Origin: Turritopsis dohrnii | Taxonomy: Eukaryota > Cnidaria > Hydrozoa > Anthoathecata > Oceaniidae | Direction: 5' to 3' | Length of the DNA stretch: 64,000 bases | Assembly: GCA_027922465.2 (NCBI GenBank) | Contig: BQMF02000045.1 | Location: 992,001-1,056,000, forward strand | Translations under genes and position numbers: made by a program | Notes under the pieces: model-generated | What the model was told of the DNA's origin: nothing | Database searches by the model: none | What the model saw: only the letters and a program-made list of their open reading frames with translations | Shown: positions 1 to 10,578 of the stretch, piece by piece | How positions within the stretch are numbered: position 1 is the stretch's first letter | How the letters are laid out: the number at the start of each line of letters is the position of its first letter

Positions 1-843
1 GTTCCTAAAAGTGTTTTGAGAAACATGTATTTCGCAATATTCAATTCTCATTTAATCTATGGTTGTCAGATCTGGGGTCAAAGTACGAATAGTGTGACAA
101 AACGTATTTTCATTCTTCAAAAAAGTGCTATGAAAATAAATGTCTTTTTCCAAGAGGAGAGATCACACCGATCCACTTTTCAAAAATTTTTAAAATATTG
201 AAAGTGTTTGATCAAGTGCAGTTTCAAAACTTATTATTATTACATGAAATTTTCAATAACAAAGCTCCCTCGCACCTAAGTGATTTGTTCAACATTCAAG
301 TAAAATCTCGCATGACAAGAACAAGTACTCGTGAATATATTCCCTTGCTGGCTGCAAGAACTATAAACTTTTTGGAGAATATAGTATTCAATACAAATGC
401 ATTTCTAACTGGAATTCTTTTGCTGCTGTCTTAAATGAAAGTTTTGCTTCATTGAAAAATAAGTCCATTTTTGCATTGAGAAAAATTTTCTGGAATCTTA
501 TATAGAATTTGTCTAGTCTCTGAATTTGAATCGTATTCAATTAAGATGTTTGTATTAGTTTGTTCGCTTAATATGTTGTTTGTGTTTCGTTGTTTGTCTG
601 CGTCTTACGTGTTTTGTGTGTGAATTTTTGTACGTGTACTTGTGTGCATGTATGTGTGTGTTTCGTGATTTAGGTGGCCACCTTCAGAGTGAAGTTCTTT
701 GTGCAACTCATAGGGTGGTCTCCTAATTCAAATGTGTATTCTATTTTTTTTCATAATTTATAATTTTAAAGTATTTCTTTTGTACACATTTGAATTAAAT
801 AAATATGTTCTTCTTCTTCTTCTTCTTCTTCTTCTTCTTCTTC
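1..843 (+). mobile_element. 3' end of a non-LTR (LINE) retrotransposon
   Basis: The first 434 bases encode the end of a reverse transcriptase. Frame 1 (16-201) contains YFAIFNSHLIYGCQIWG, a typical LINE thumb/C-terminal motif, followed after a frame change near 198 by FQNLLLLHEIFNNKAPSHL and then a stop at 432-434. About 370 bases of 3' UTR follow, and the element ends in a perfect (TTC)12 tail at 808-843, the kind of microsatellite end left by target-primed insertion. The 5' part lies outside the window. The frame break shows it is dead. Family assignment within the LINEs (CR1/L2/jockey-like) is not resolved. Confidence 0.75.
808..843 (+). repeat. (TTC)12 microsatellite tail of the LINE
   Basis: Twelve uninterrupted TTC units directly follow the sequence AAATAAATATG. 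It is best read as the 3' tail of the upstream LINE. Confidence 0.9.
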
Positions 844-1383
844 CTGACGATGTAAGGAAACTTACAAAAAGCGTTGCATAAATTAAATGACTTAATGACT
901 CCTGTAACTATGGTTTCATTTTTTGTAGGTTTAAAGAACGGGCCAATAGCTACGGGAAAAAATATAAGGCATTTTAATGATGAATACACGGTTAAATTTC
1001 TTATTTTTTGGGGTGCGGGTGGCACAGGTCTGTATGGGAAATCCTTTAAGTCCACTGAGGAAACCTTTTTTAAAATATAAGGCATGTGAGAATTGTGGGC
1101 TTTAATTTAACTGAAATGTTTGCACATCAATTCACAGCGGAGAGGGACGCTTTTTAATGAGATATTGAAACAAGTAGACCATTATGACAATGTGAGGTTT
1201 CTTTATGGTCTATTCTTCATGTGTTGCTGGTAATTGCGATTTTGGTAAGTATGGATGATGTATATTTGGTGACAAGAGTCTTGTTTATTCTTCAAGTGTT
1301 GCTGCTAATTAACTGCTCTATATTGGATTGCTCTGTTTCATAAAACATTTTATTGAGTTATAAGTGGTGAACTTGGCAAGAGT
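844..1383. other. Unassigned stretch
   Basis: I see no gene here. A 68-codon open frame at 874-1080 contains a chance GxxxxGKS string, but it has no start context, family match or splice partner that I can defend. Confidence 0.4.
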
Positions 1384-1392
1384 GCATGTCTA

Positions 1393-1634
1393 GGTCAGTG
1401 CAAGATTCCATATCGTAAAACCAGATCTAAGAGTAAGTTTATCTAACAATTTCAGACCATCAAATCTTTATGGTTAAAACCTTGTTATATACATTTGTTT
1501 GGGATGACGAGTATTTGGTCACGTGATGACTCGTTCTTCCAAACACTTTTAAGAGACTTTTCACCGAGAAGTTTGAATTGTTAGATAAACATACTCTCAG
1601 ATCTGGTTTTACGGTATGGAATCTTTCACTGACC
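1393..1634 (+). mobile_element. MITE with long TIRs and 9-bp TSD (MULE-like), copy 1
   Basis: This 242-bp element starts GGTCAGTGCAAGATTCCATA and ends with its inverted partner TATGGAATCTTTCACTGACC. The inverted arms run for about 55 bases. The 9-base direct repeat GCATGTCTA flanks it perfectly at 1384-1392 and 1635-1643. A 9-bp duplication with long TIRs is characteristic of Mutator-like elements. It has no coding capacity. A second copy lies at 3338-3575, and a related core at 12859-13019. Confidence 0.88.
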
Positions 1635-1719
1635 GCATGTCTATTTTCATGACAAGAATCTTTGTTTACATTATGTCTGTAATAACGAAGGCTGTCCGCA
1701 ATTTGGCACATAGACGGTA

Positions 1720-2008
1720 CCGTCTTCGTGCCTAATTACGGACAGCCTTCATAATTTAATTGGCCATTATTATTTTTTATCCGTAAATATGGCTACCATT
1801 GTACACACACGGAGCTCATAAAAATATGCATGATTCTCAAGAGAGTGCAGTCTATTTTAAATCTTTAAAGTTTAGAAAAATTAATTCTAAATGACATAGA
1901 TATTGGTAATTTTCTAGCGTTCAAAATTTAATTTACAGACGGTTGGAATTATGTTTGATCGATGTCCGTGTAATTACGAGGCTGTCCGTAAATTAGGCAC
2001 GAAGACGG
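1720..2008 (+). mobile_element. MITE with TA target duplication, next to a second half copy
   Basis: The element begins CCGTCTTCGTGCCTAATTAC and ends with the inverted sequence at 1979-2008, and TA occurs on both sides (1718-1719, 2009-2010), as for Tc1/mariner-type MITEs. Immediately to the left, 1688-1717 is another copy of the right end, so 1688-1750 forms a near-perfect palindrome around the shared TA. This suggests two insertions abutting at one TA, or an end-to-end rearrangement. Confidence 0.7.
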
Positions 2009-2164
2009 TATGGGGTTTAATCTCCTATCAAAATCGTTAGAAATGTAAATATTGTAGTTCGAATTATTAAAGCACTTTCTCTCCTTTCTCAAAATTTCTG
2101 AGCATTTTCCACACACAAATATTTTTTCAGACAATAGCTAAGTCTTTTTTTATAACACACTTAC

Positions 2165-2264
2165 CATGAAGGAAATCGAAACGTACAAAAAATTCATCAT
2201 GACATTCTTCCGACAAAAACAGCAAAGCCAATGGAGTAAAAAAGTAAACCACTGCCGTAGCCAT
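2165..2264 (-). CDS. Probable first coding exon of a secreted protein
   Basis: On the minus strand an ATG at 2264-2262 opens 33 codons that begin MATAVVYFFTPLALLFLSEE, a good signal peptide, followed by a Cys and an aromatic stretch. The frame runs straight into a consensus donor, G|GTAAGTG, giving a phase-1 intron as is usual after signal-peptide exons. The rest of the gene would lie at lower coordinates, where only repeats are visible, so the next exon is probably off the left edge. The residues after the signal (ECHDEFFVRFDF) faintly resemble the start of the PAN-domain gene at 18488, but that is a guess. It starts 311 bases from the divergent gene at 2576. Confidence 0.45.
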
Positions 2265-2575
2265 TTTCAAGATTTCCTTGCTATAAAATAAGTGTTAGTG
2301 TTCTGTCATCTGATGTTTGACCTCTGTTCAACGTGTGAATCTTTAATTTTAGTGAAATGGTAACCCTGGTTCCACAACCTTCCTAATTGGTATTTTATCT
2401 TCTCCGTAGAGACTAAATTAAATTTTTGAGATGAAACAGTTGAAAATACGAAGGAGCGTATGAACTTGCAAGCTTTGCTGATTATGCATTTCAGAAGCAG
2501 CAGCATGGCAGGCGCTTCGCATTAATTGTGGTTTACAAGAAAAAAATTATGATATTATTATAGTTATACAAAATC

Positions 2576-5223
2576 ATGGAGAAACTCCTTGCACTTATTG
2601 CAGTATCTTTCGGGAAAAAAGCAACGGTTTACGCCATTGGAAGGGTGAGATTGATTTACTTTCGGAAAGTTGGATGTTCCCTCTCTTTTTCTGTATTATT
2701 ATAATTTTATGATGGTGACCCTTGGCTGTTTTCAGCACGTGTTTGTTATTATATTTCTTTTTTTCGTACCTCGTTGTAGTATCTGGCTGCAGAAAAAATG
2801 AAAATAAAAATGATTAACAGTTCAATCAAGGGATATCCTCCACATCATGAGGTTGAAATGAAGTGGTTGATTGATGGTTAAACAATTTAGACAGTTAAAC
2901 AGTTTAGAGGCACAACAATAGAATGAGGGATCCCTCAATTGAATCATATATACTTCAATTGAGGGATAATTTTATTTTTTTCGTTAATTTTGAAGTGTTT
3001 TTGGAAAAGTAATATTTTGAACCGTTGGAATTTCACTGTTGCACAATGTGATTCGTTATTATGCATTGAAAAAACAATATATCCCTCAATGAGGTATACA
3101 TCCCTCTATTGAGCAATTGTTGTTGTTTTTTTTGCCCTAGAGCCTGATATATCAACTTTGCAAAGAAAAAACTAATTAGTATAGTCTAAAAAGTCTCAGA
3201 CCATGCACAAATGATGTTGATGAGTATGCATTACGGGTTTGGATGCCTTGATATTCCAGATAGATTTTCTTTATGGTATCACTAGACTGCAAATATATCA
3301 CAGAGTTTTCCTGATTATTGCGCTGCCTCATTGAGGGGGCCAGTGCAAGATTCCATATCGTAAAACCAGATCTAAGAGTAAGTTTATCTAACAATTTCAG
3401 ACCATCAAATCTTTATGGTTAAAACCTTGTTACATTTGTTTGGGATGACGAGTATTTGGTCACGTGATGACTCATTCTTCCAAACACTTTTAAGAGACTT
3501 TTCACCGAGAAGTTTGAATTGTTAGATAAACATACTCTCAGATCTGGTTTTACGGTATGGAATCTTTCACTGACCCATTGAGGGATCCCTCATTCTATTG
3601 TTGTGCCTAACTATTAAATTTATCCCTAAAGTGAGAAGGGAGACAATGAAAAATGGAAAAATAATAAGTCTTCCAGTGAGTCTTGTTTTCTTTAATTTTT
3701 GGCTATTAAATTGGTGCACTAGTGCCATCTGTCTCTGTGTCTGTAAGATATCACTCAGTATGTTCATCTTAAGAGCTATATCTTGACTTTCTAATAATCA
3801 GACTGGGTGGGATCAACATGGTGGGAGGAAAGTTTCCTTGTTATTAATAAATTGGGTCGGTGGAAGTTTTACTCAAAAATAACTGGGGTGGGGAAAATTC
3901 TTTTTATTGAAACTGTGTTTGATGTGCTTTTGATTCTATTATGTAGACGCAAATTATTTCACAATTATGCTTGTTTCCCTTGCAGATATTAAAGATAAGT
4001 GTCCGTTGTAAGCAAGCTGTCTGCTGAAGAAAGTGGAGAAAATAACATCTCCATCATTGAACATTTTCAGTTAATATATTTTCATAAATTTCATAAATTA
4101 TGCAATAAGCAATTTATATGTCTACATTATCTCAAGTAATTTTTCAAATTTAAATATGGAGGTGGGTGGAATAAACTTGTCTTAGGTGGAATTTTTCCCG
4201 GAAATTAATAATCATCCCAGCCCGATTATTCAAAACTTGAGAGAACTGTCAATAAAAAGTATATGCAAAATAGTACCCCACTACAATCATCTCCATCTTT
4301 GTTCATGCAAACTTGATTATGTGTTATCATAGTAAAATTCATGTGATAAAATCTATGTGTATAGCTTGATTAAAGGGATTCCTGTGTCCAAAATCATATT
4401 TTACATAATGATAAAACTCAAAATGTTGTTAAATAAGTCTCTTTTCAGTATTTTGTAATTCTCTCAAGTGTTTCAGAGATGTAATAAGATATTAGCTAAC
4501 ACTTTTCATCACGATAACTTAAGATATGATTAGTATTACATCTATATAATTTACTAAGGAGTAAGGTCTTGGACTTGATTGAGAGAAGGATGAAGTGATA
4601 TTATTTATTAATTCAGAAGTAACAAACATCACGAAATACTATCTTCTTACATCGTAATTATGCATTGCATAATTTGATGACTTTTAAATAGAAATATCTC
4701 ACAGAGAAAACAGAGTTTCCTAACTTTCCCTAACCCTAACTTCATAAACAACTTTGTGAGTTCTACCATCACAACAAATATCATTTTGGACGCAGGAATT
4801 TCTTTAAGAGTTGTCTTTGACTGGTTAGGATGTTGAGCAGAACACAATCTCCTTTTAAAGGGATGTGAAGAGAGAAATGTGTCAACGTTTTTTATCATAA
4901 TCTTTGTTTATTTATTGAAGGTTGTAATTAACTTGATCAAAATATACAGTACCTTAATTCCCCTCACAAATGCGTGATTACTAGTACTAATCATGCAGAA
5001 AACTGATAAACCCATTCTTATCTTTTAGACGTATGGCTTTTCAAGGCTTTATCGAAGATTTGTAGAATTCAACCGGAGAAGAATTACAAACAAAGACAAG
5101 CTCAGAAACAGATCTAATTTTGTGAAAGGTTTTTTCAGATTACCAAATAGAATTGCGTCCAGATTTCAATATCCGGAATCCCAAACTTCCTCGAATCACA
5201 CTTCACCGAAACCTCCAACGTAA
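2576..5223 (+). CDS. Small basic protein, two exons, unrecognised
   Basis: Exon 1 (2576-2644) starts MEKLLALIAVSFGKKATVYA and ends at the donor AGG|GTGAGA. Exon 2 (5029-5223) follows the pyrimidine-rich acceptor ATTCTTATCTTTTAG and reads TYGFSRLYRRFVEFNRRR onward to TAA. Both sides are phase 0 and the joined product is 87 residues. It has a short hydrophobic N-terminus and a strongly Arg/Lys-rich middle, which could suit a mitochondrial or RNA/membrane-associated protein, but I do not recognise the family. A canonical AATAAA lies at 5300-5305, about 77 bases after the stop. The 2.4-kb intron holds three transposable elements (2909-3607, 3338-3575, 3793-4230). Confidence 0.55.
2909..3607 (+). 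mobile_element. Foldback element with ATCCCTCAATTGAGG repeats
   Basis: The left end GGCACAACAATAGAATGAGG (2909-2928, arm to about 2941) is matched by its inverse at 3576-3607. The ends continue as GGGATCCCTCAATTG, itself a palindrome, and related CCCTCAATTGAG strings recur inside at about 2955 and 3080-3115. A 238-bp MULE-like MITE (3338-3575) has inserted into its right arm. No coding sequence is seen. Confidence 0.7.
3338..3575 (+). mobile_element. MITE with 9-bp TSD (MULE-like), copy 2
   Basis: This is a near-identical copy of the element at 1393-1634. It is flanked by the perfect 9-base duplication CATTGAGGG (3329-3337 and 3576-3584). It sits inside the right arm of the 2909-3607 foldback element, so it is the younger insertion. 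Confidence 0.88.
3793..4230 (+). mobile_element. Probable MITE with imperfect TIRs
   Basis: The left end AATAATCAGACTGGGTGGGA is mirrored by ATCATCCCAGCCCGATTATT at the right. Inside, GGTGGGTGGAATAAACTTG and similar GGTGG strings recur near both ends. It is non-coding and lies in the intron of the 2576-5223 gene. Confidence 0.5.
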
Positions 5224-5261
5224 CAGTGGTTTGGGCGTCGCAACAGTGGTTGGGCGTCGCA
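5222..5261 (+). repeat. Short tandem duplication
   Basis: The unit AACAGTGGTTTGGGCGTCGC is repeated in tandem just after the stop codon of the small gene. Confidence 0.7.
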
Positions 5262-5299
5262 TGCATCAAAAGAAGCACCTTCTTTTGTTCCATACGATG

Positions 5300-5305
5300 A
5301 ATAAA
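5300..5305 (+). promoter_or_regulatory. Poly(A) signal AATAAA of the small two-exon gene
   Basis: AATAAA occurs about 77 bases past the TAA at 5221-5223, on the same strand. Confidence 0.5.
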
Positions 5306-7370
5306 ATGAGGTCTTTGTTATAAAGTAATTCGAACCTAAATGGATAAATTTAGTTTGAGCTATTTTTAAGAGATTTCCTATTGACAGATGCGAGACGTTG
5401 GCGGGACACTGGAATGTCCTACTGTCACTGGTTTGACGGTTTGTTTTGGCATAAAATCATTGGATGCAATAGATTTTATATTGTGATTATTAATAGTGGA
5501 GATTCTAACTGCCGATCTCATGAAGTCTTGTTTTCTGTTAGATGTTGTATTTAATTTTTCAGTCTTGTGTTGGAACTGAAAAATGAAATCGGTTTGAAAT
5601 AACTTTGCGCCACTTACTCTGTTTTATGAATGATCTCGAAAAGGTTAGCTAGACAACACGCTCTATCACTAAGAACCGGTCCGTTCCATCTGAACAGCCA
5701 TACAAAGTGTCCGATATGAAACTATTTTAAAGATACAGTAGTCGAGTTTCGAACTCTCGATGGACCAGACAGAAAGTTCAAGATAATGAGATTTATAGCG
5801 GGCGGTATTTCTATGGCGGTAGTAAACGCTGATGCTCGAGATAATGAGATTTATAGCGGGCGGTAGTAAACGCTGCTCGAGTTGTTGACGAGAGTCAACT
5901 TTACAAGCAAATGTGATCAAAACTTTTTTATTTCATCCTGGTTAAAACCAGCAAATCTCTGCGTTAGCTCTCGTTCCTTCAAACGAAAAAGAGATCACAT
6001 GTCTATATGACAATGTTACTTACTGCTTTTTACATGATCATGATCATGAGAAAGCTATGTGGTGGGTAGTAAGAAGGCTCGTAGAATGAGCTTCCCGGTG
6101 AATAGAAATTGGCTGAAGCAAAGAGAAGGAGAATGAGTGCGCCCATTTGAACTGAGTGTAAGGAAACCTAAGCTCAGCTGAATCTCCAAATGGGGGCAAT
6201 TCCATGTCAATTGAGCAAGTAATGAGAAGATGATCGAACACAGGTTCGATATCATGTGGAAAAAAGGCTCGAGAAATTGTGCTACTGAGACCCTTGCAGC
6301 TTAGTGTCAAGTGCAAGGGGGCAAAAACGTTTTCGGCGGAAAATGACCATTCGAGTTACCTCTCAAAATGAGATCGATAACACAGTTGAAAAACCAAAGC
6401 CATCATTAAAACGAAAAGCTAATATGGTAGAAGAACACTTTGCCAACGCGCTCCGATATAAGGAAGCTAAGCCCATTTGAACAAACCGTGGGGGTCGAGT
6501 TACCTCGCTGCTCTAAAGCTTTGGAACTGACGTTAAAACTTTCCACGGCGGTGGTGGTGCGCGTGTACAATCTCGTCAACTCAATAAAGCCTTCTGCTTT
6601 TCTTGACAACAGAACCTACAGGCGTTCTTACCGAATGAAACGATTAAAAAACCTTCAATGCACCAAAAAAGCACCGTTTATAAATTTATTTGAATTGAAT
6701 TTAGTTTGATGCACAAGAACAAAGCCAGTTCAATGAACATGAAACCCAGGGTTTCTTGTGTTCTAGATATCCGTTCATTACTGAAAAGGCAGGAAGCCCT
6801 GGGTTCCCAGTTCGACTTTAGTGGAAATACCTTAATGTTACCTTTTTACTAGGCTGTTCAGGTGATTTTTAGAGCTCAATAAGGGCCCCATAAGAATTCT
6901 GTAGAAAGACGCGGCTTTCTCGTAGCTTTCCAACGAGGGGTCGATCGCCTTATAACGATTATTTGTTCCAAAGTTATGCCTGATTGAATGTCAGAGATTG
7001 AGAGCTAAATTTAGACAAGTTTTTCCTACAACAGTGCATACTAACGAACTATTTTTTTGGGACATAAATTGACATTTACAGTACATTGAAAAGTCAGGAA
7101 AGTATTATGGAAATTCAAACGACCATATCTTTGGAAATGCTGATCATTGAACCTCAAAATTTTCAGGGATGATAGATAAAAGTTGATTGTCTAGGGAGAA
7201 GTAAATATTTTTTCAAAAATGCCATTGCGCATGCGCAAACTGTTACTTCAATTATAGAAGAATGTATATATAATTTAAGTGAATAAACGAATCAAAAGCA
7301 ACTATTTCATCACTAAAGCATCCTATTCACTAAGTTACCATTAAGGGAAATTGACCTGAACCATTTCAGA
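5306..7370. other. Unassigned stretch with local duplications
   Basis: No gene can be supported. A tandem duplication of about 50 bases built on AGATAATGAGATTTATAGCG lies at 5779-5880. A loose inverted repeat with AACCCAGGG and CCCTGGGTT lies at 6744-6802. The open frames at 6044-6316 (minus) and 6440-6709 (plus) share GCCCATTTGAAC, but I could not place them in a family. A GCGCATGCGC palindrome is at 7228-7237. Confidence 0.4.
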
Positions 7371-7645
7371 GATAGTCACGTGACCCTTAACATTTTACAG
7401 ACCGGTCTGTAAAATCTTTAAAATGCAATTTCTGCATAGATAAAAGGGAAACTTTAATTAATTAATTATTCAGACCATCAAAATATTTTTTGTACTTAAC
7501 TGTTCACGGTCGTTCACACTTGGTCTTGATCACGTGACTGAAGTGTATTTTACAGACTGGTCAGTAAAATTGAGGAAAACAAGAAATTACTAAAACAATG
7601 CTCAGGAAAATAAAACAAAGTAGAATATAATTATTAGAATTATAT

Positions 7646-7741
7646 AATGTCTTCAAAATTCAACATTCTTCATTATTGGAAATTTGCCATAATCATGTCA
7701 CTGAAGTGTATTTTGCAGACTGGTCAATAAATTAGAGGAAA
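7646..7741 (+). repeat. Repeat unit also found at 8331-8425
   Basis: The segment starting AATGTCTTCAAAATTCAAC is repeated in diverged form at 8331-8425 (both continue GAAATTTGCCA, TGTCACT, TTTTGCAGA). Shorter relatives with CACGTGACTGAAGTGTATTT and ACAGACTGGTC lie at 7376-7440 and 7530-7570, so the area is an old degenerate tandem array into which two elements have inserted. Confidence 0.6.
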
Positions 7742-7770
7742 ATGAATATATATATATATATAATTATATG

Positions 7771-8099
7771 TGACGGTTTGAGGGAAAATCATAACAAGTG
7801 ATAATTTCTGATAAATTTATCAGTAAATTACTGATTAGAAAACAATAGATTTAATCAGTAATTCGTTCGATTTATCAGTAATTCGTTCGATGAATCAGTA
7901 ATTACTGATAAAATAATCGGTAAATACTGATAAATAATCAGTAATTATTCAGTATTACGGATTCATCGAACAAATTACTGATAAATCGAATGATCTACTG
8001 ATAAATCGAACGAATTACTGATTATTACTGATACATTTCTGATAAATTATTGATTAATTTATCAGTAATATCACTTGTTATGATTTTCCCTCAAACCGT
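7771..8099 (+). mobile_element. Foldback element of ATCAGTAATTCGTTCGA units
   Basis: The ends are inverted copies: ACGGTTTGAGGGAAAATCAT at the left and ATGATTTTCCCTCAAACCGT at the right, continuing through AACAAGTGATA/TATCACTTGTT. The middle consists of short repeats of TTTATCAGTAATTCGTTCGA, first in one orientation and then the other, so the single strand could fold almost completely. ATATG occurs on both sides (7766-7770, 8100-8104) and may be the target duplication. There is no coding capacity. Confidence 0.75.
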
Positions 8100-8133
8100 A
8101 TATGATATATAAATATAAATATAATCGAACTAA

Positions 8134-8329
8134 AGCTTGGAATACATTACACATTCAAATGGATCAGTTTAAATTGTTTTAAATAAAAGAAAAGGTGATA
8201 CATAGCGAATTAACTAGAAATATAGTCTCCGTGGGCAAAGTCGTCATAAATAAGAATATAGTCCCAGTGGGCATAATGTCATAAAAAAAATTTAAATTGA
8301 TCCATTTAAATAATAATGTATTCCAAGCT
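8134..8329 (+). mobile_element. PIF/Harbinger-like MITE, TAA TSD
   Basis: The 16-base TIR AGCTTGGAATACATTA is perfectly inverted as TAATGTATTCCAAGCT, and the arms continue imperfectly through TGGATCAGTTTAAATTG. TAA flanks both ends (8131-8133, 8330-8332), the 3-bp TWA duplication typical of PIF/Harbinger. Inside are two copies of a unit containing AATATAGTC and GTGGGCA followed by TCATAAA. Confidence 0.75.
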
Positions 8330-8330
8330 T

Positions 8331-8425
8331 AATGTCTTCAAAATTTAATGTTCTTCGTTATTGAAAATTTGCCAAGATAATGTCACTCATCTATATTTTG
8401 CAGAGGGTTAGTAAAATCAAGAGCA
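8331..8425 (+). repeat. Second copy of the 7646-7741 repeat unit
   Basis: This is the diverged partner of 7646-7741. The two are now separated by the foldback element at 7771-8099 and the MITE at 8134-8329. Confidence 0.6.
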
Positions 8426-8444
8426 ATAAGAACTTCAAGAACGG

Positions 8445-8490
8445 CAAGTGAGAGGTTGTGGGTTCGAGTCCCGCTGCAATTGGAAAGGTA
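8445..8490 (+). repeat. tRNA T-arm-like fragment
   Basis: GTGGGTTCGAGTCCCGC can form an intact T-stem and loop and contains a canonical RNA polymerase III B box (GGTTCGAGTCC). No D-arm or A box precedes it, so it is a fragment of a tRNA or tRNA-derived SINE, not a tRNA gene. Confidence 0.45.
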
Positions 8491-10578
8491 AATTGTGTGC
8501 GGATATCATTAATTAATATATCAGCACATTGGTTTCAGAATAAGAACTTCCAAATTAACAAACACTGAACATATGACATATGACATATTATCCTGAAATA
8601 AATTCATGGAATTTATAAATAGCTTACAATAATGTACACGAAAAGACAAATGGCAACAAAACTTTGTTATTACAATGTTCTTTTCAAACATTGTGTCCAA
8701 GGACATATTTCATTCCAAATTTTCACAACGTTTTAGTGATCTTATTGTATGTACATATGGCTTGGATTCATTATCCAAAGTTTGTATTCATGACATATCC
8801 CAAACTAAATCATTATGCTTCCATGGAGTAGTTTGCAGTGGAAAAAATTTTGCATGTGAACTTATCTGTTCCACAGACTGATAACTTGACCAAGCATTGT
8901 ACACTACAGCGACCAATAATTTGATACAGTCTGGAATTCCCCAAATTACTCTCCTGTTTAATTTATTAAACTTAATATCAACCACTTTCCAATTCACTGT
9001 AACATTTCGGAGCCATAAAAACAGTGTTCACCATCATAATCGTTCACCACTATCTTTCGCATGATGTTTATACTTTCAGTACTTTCAGTATGTAGACACA
9101 GTTTGGGTCAATTCATTCACAAAGTGAAGTAATTTGTACTTCCTATGATAAATCCATTTGTTTACTTTCTTGTCAGTACCTTCAACTTTCCAGTGTAATA
9201 TTTATTTTAAATAAAATGAGCATGCTTCATGCATTTATTGATAAGACGTATTCACCAGTAATTTTGATATTACATGCATTTCTGCTGTGATATTGAAAAT
9301 TTTCACAGCAAAGTTTTGTTTATTATCCAGAGTAGTCAGTTAAACACCAATATTGCCACTAAAAGGAATACTTTCATGATATAATATTTCGATTGCAATA
9401 GTTGATAAAAATTCTTCTTCAAAGCCTTTACAAAGCTACTTCTACAAAACATAAACATAAACTCTTTTGAAAATATATATATATAGCTATATCAAAGAAA
9501 TCATAAATTTTGAGCCCATTTACTTTTTGTTGAACCAGTAAAATACTTCTTTATTACTCTTTGTTCTATCCATTTCCAAACTAAACAATACCCTGTTAAT
9601 GTAAAAAATACACATCGAACAGGTTTTAGCAGAAAGACCAACATATCAAAACAAACAAGATGGTGGTGTGTGCGGGGGGAATACAACCGTTGAGAGCCCA
9701 TGAAAAAATTCAATTTTCCCCAGATAAATAGGCAAAAGCACCAAAACTACTGTACTAAACTCAAAATATAGGAACTATATAACATTATTCTAAGTGAAAA
9801 TAGTGAGAATTAAGAAATCGAGCCACTTTGGGAAAACAATCAAATGTTTACTTGCTTGAAATTCAATCTATTTTAATCGTTTTTCGGTATTTTCAGCTGT
9901 AAGAATATCGGAAAATCATTTATCTTTGAAAAGGTGCCCAAACTGTATGGGTGCAAGATATATTCGGGTGGGAAAACTGACTATATGTGCATGTACCCAA
10001 AATACAGTCGATTAAAAACTCCGGGTAATAAAATTCCGCTTCTCTCGGAAATTTTTCGTCGAGAGTATTTGGTCACGTGACTGAACAGCCTATTTTTACT
10101 ATTTTAAAATTGTTTTATTAAGTTACTCTTATCATTGAACTATCAAATGGGGGGAGTGCGCAATCTCTGGGAAATGCATTTTGACGCCAACTCCGAAAGA
10201 AAAATTGGAAAACCGCCGAAGTATCATGCACTTCTTATTTCGGTAGCATCAATAATAATGATGAAGATAAATCTAACACCATCAACGCAACCTCGTACAC
10301 ACGGCTTTTCCTGTCTTTTCGATAAGGGATACACACCACACACGCTGTCCACCACGCGGGAAGTGCAAATGAATGGTGGCTTTAAAGCAAGTATAAGAGA
10401 TTAAGGAAAATTCGATGCAAGACTTAACACCAGGTGTCGTACACGTAGGGAGAGAAATGCACGACTTCTTTTCGCATGGATACTTTTTTTTGCGCCCTCC
10501 TTGGGGGGGAACTAACTGTACTACCACCCCCTTTTTCGGAAAAGCGGAAACAATGATGATAAGCATGAATCTTACAAA
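8491..10578. other. Unassigned stretch upstream of UFC1
   Basis: No gene is supported. Short open frames here show no recognisable motif. An (AT)n run lies at 9473-9484. A GGTCACGTGAC palindrome lies at 10071-10081, about 500 bases upstream of the UFC1 start. The last 180 bases before the start are unremarkable and I see no TATA box. Confidence 0.4.

Noticed and set aside
874..1080. Walker A-like GTGLYGKS in a 68-codon frame
   Set aside because: No NTPase family context, weak start, and the frame sits beside a LINE tail; the motif is short enough to arise by chance.
3176..3394. Minus-strand 72-codon frame
   Set aside because: It runs through a foldback element and into the MITE arm, so it is not a gene.
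4727..4741. Telomere-like CCCTAACCCTAAC (also 53193-53207)
   Set aside because: Only two units each; far too short for a telomere or interstitial telomeric array.
8445..8490. tRNA gene
   Set aside because: Only the T-arm is present; acceptor, D and anticodon arms cannot be formed.
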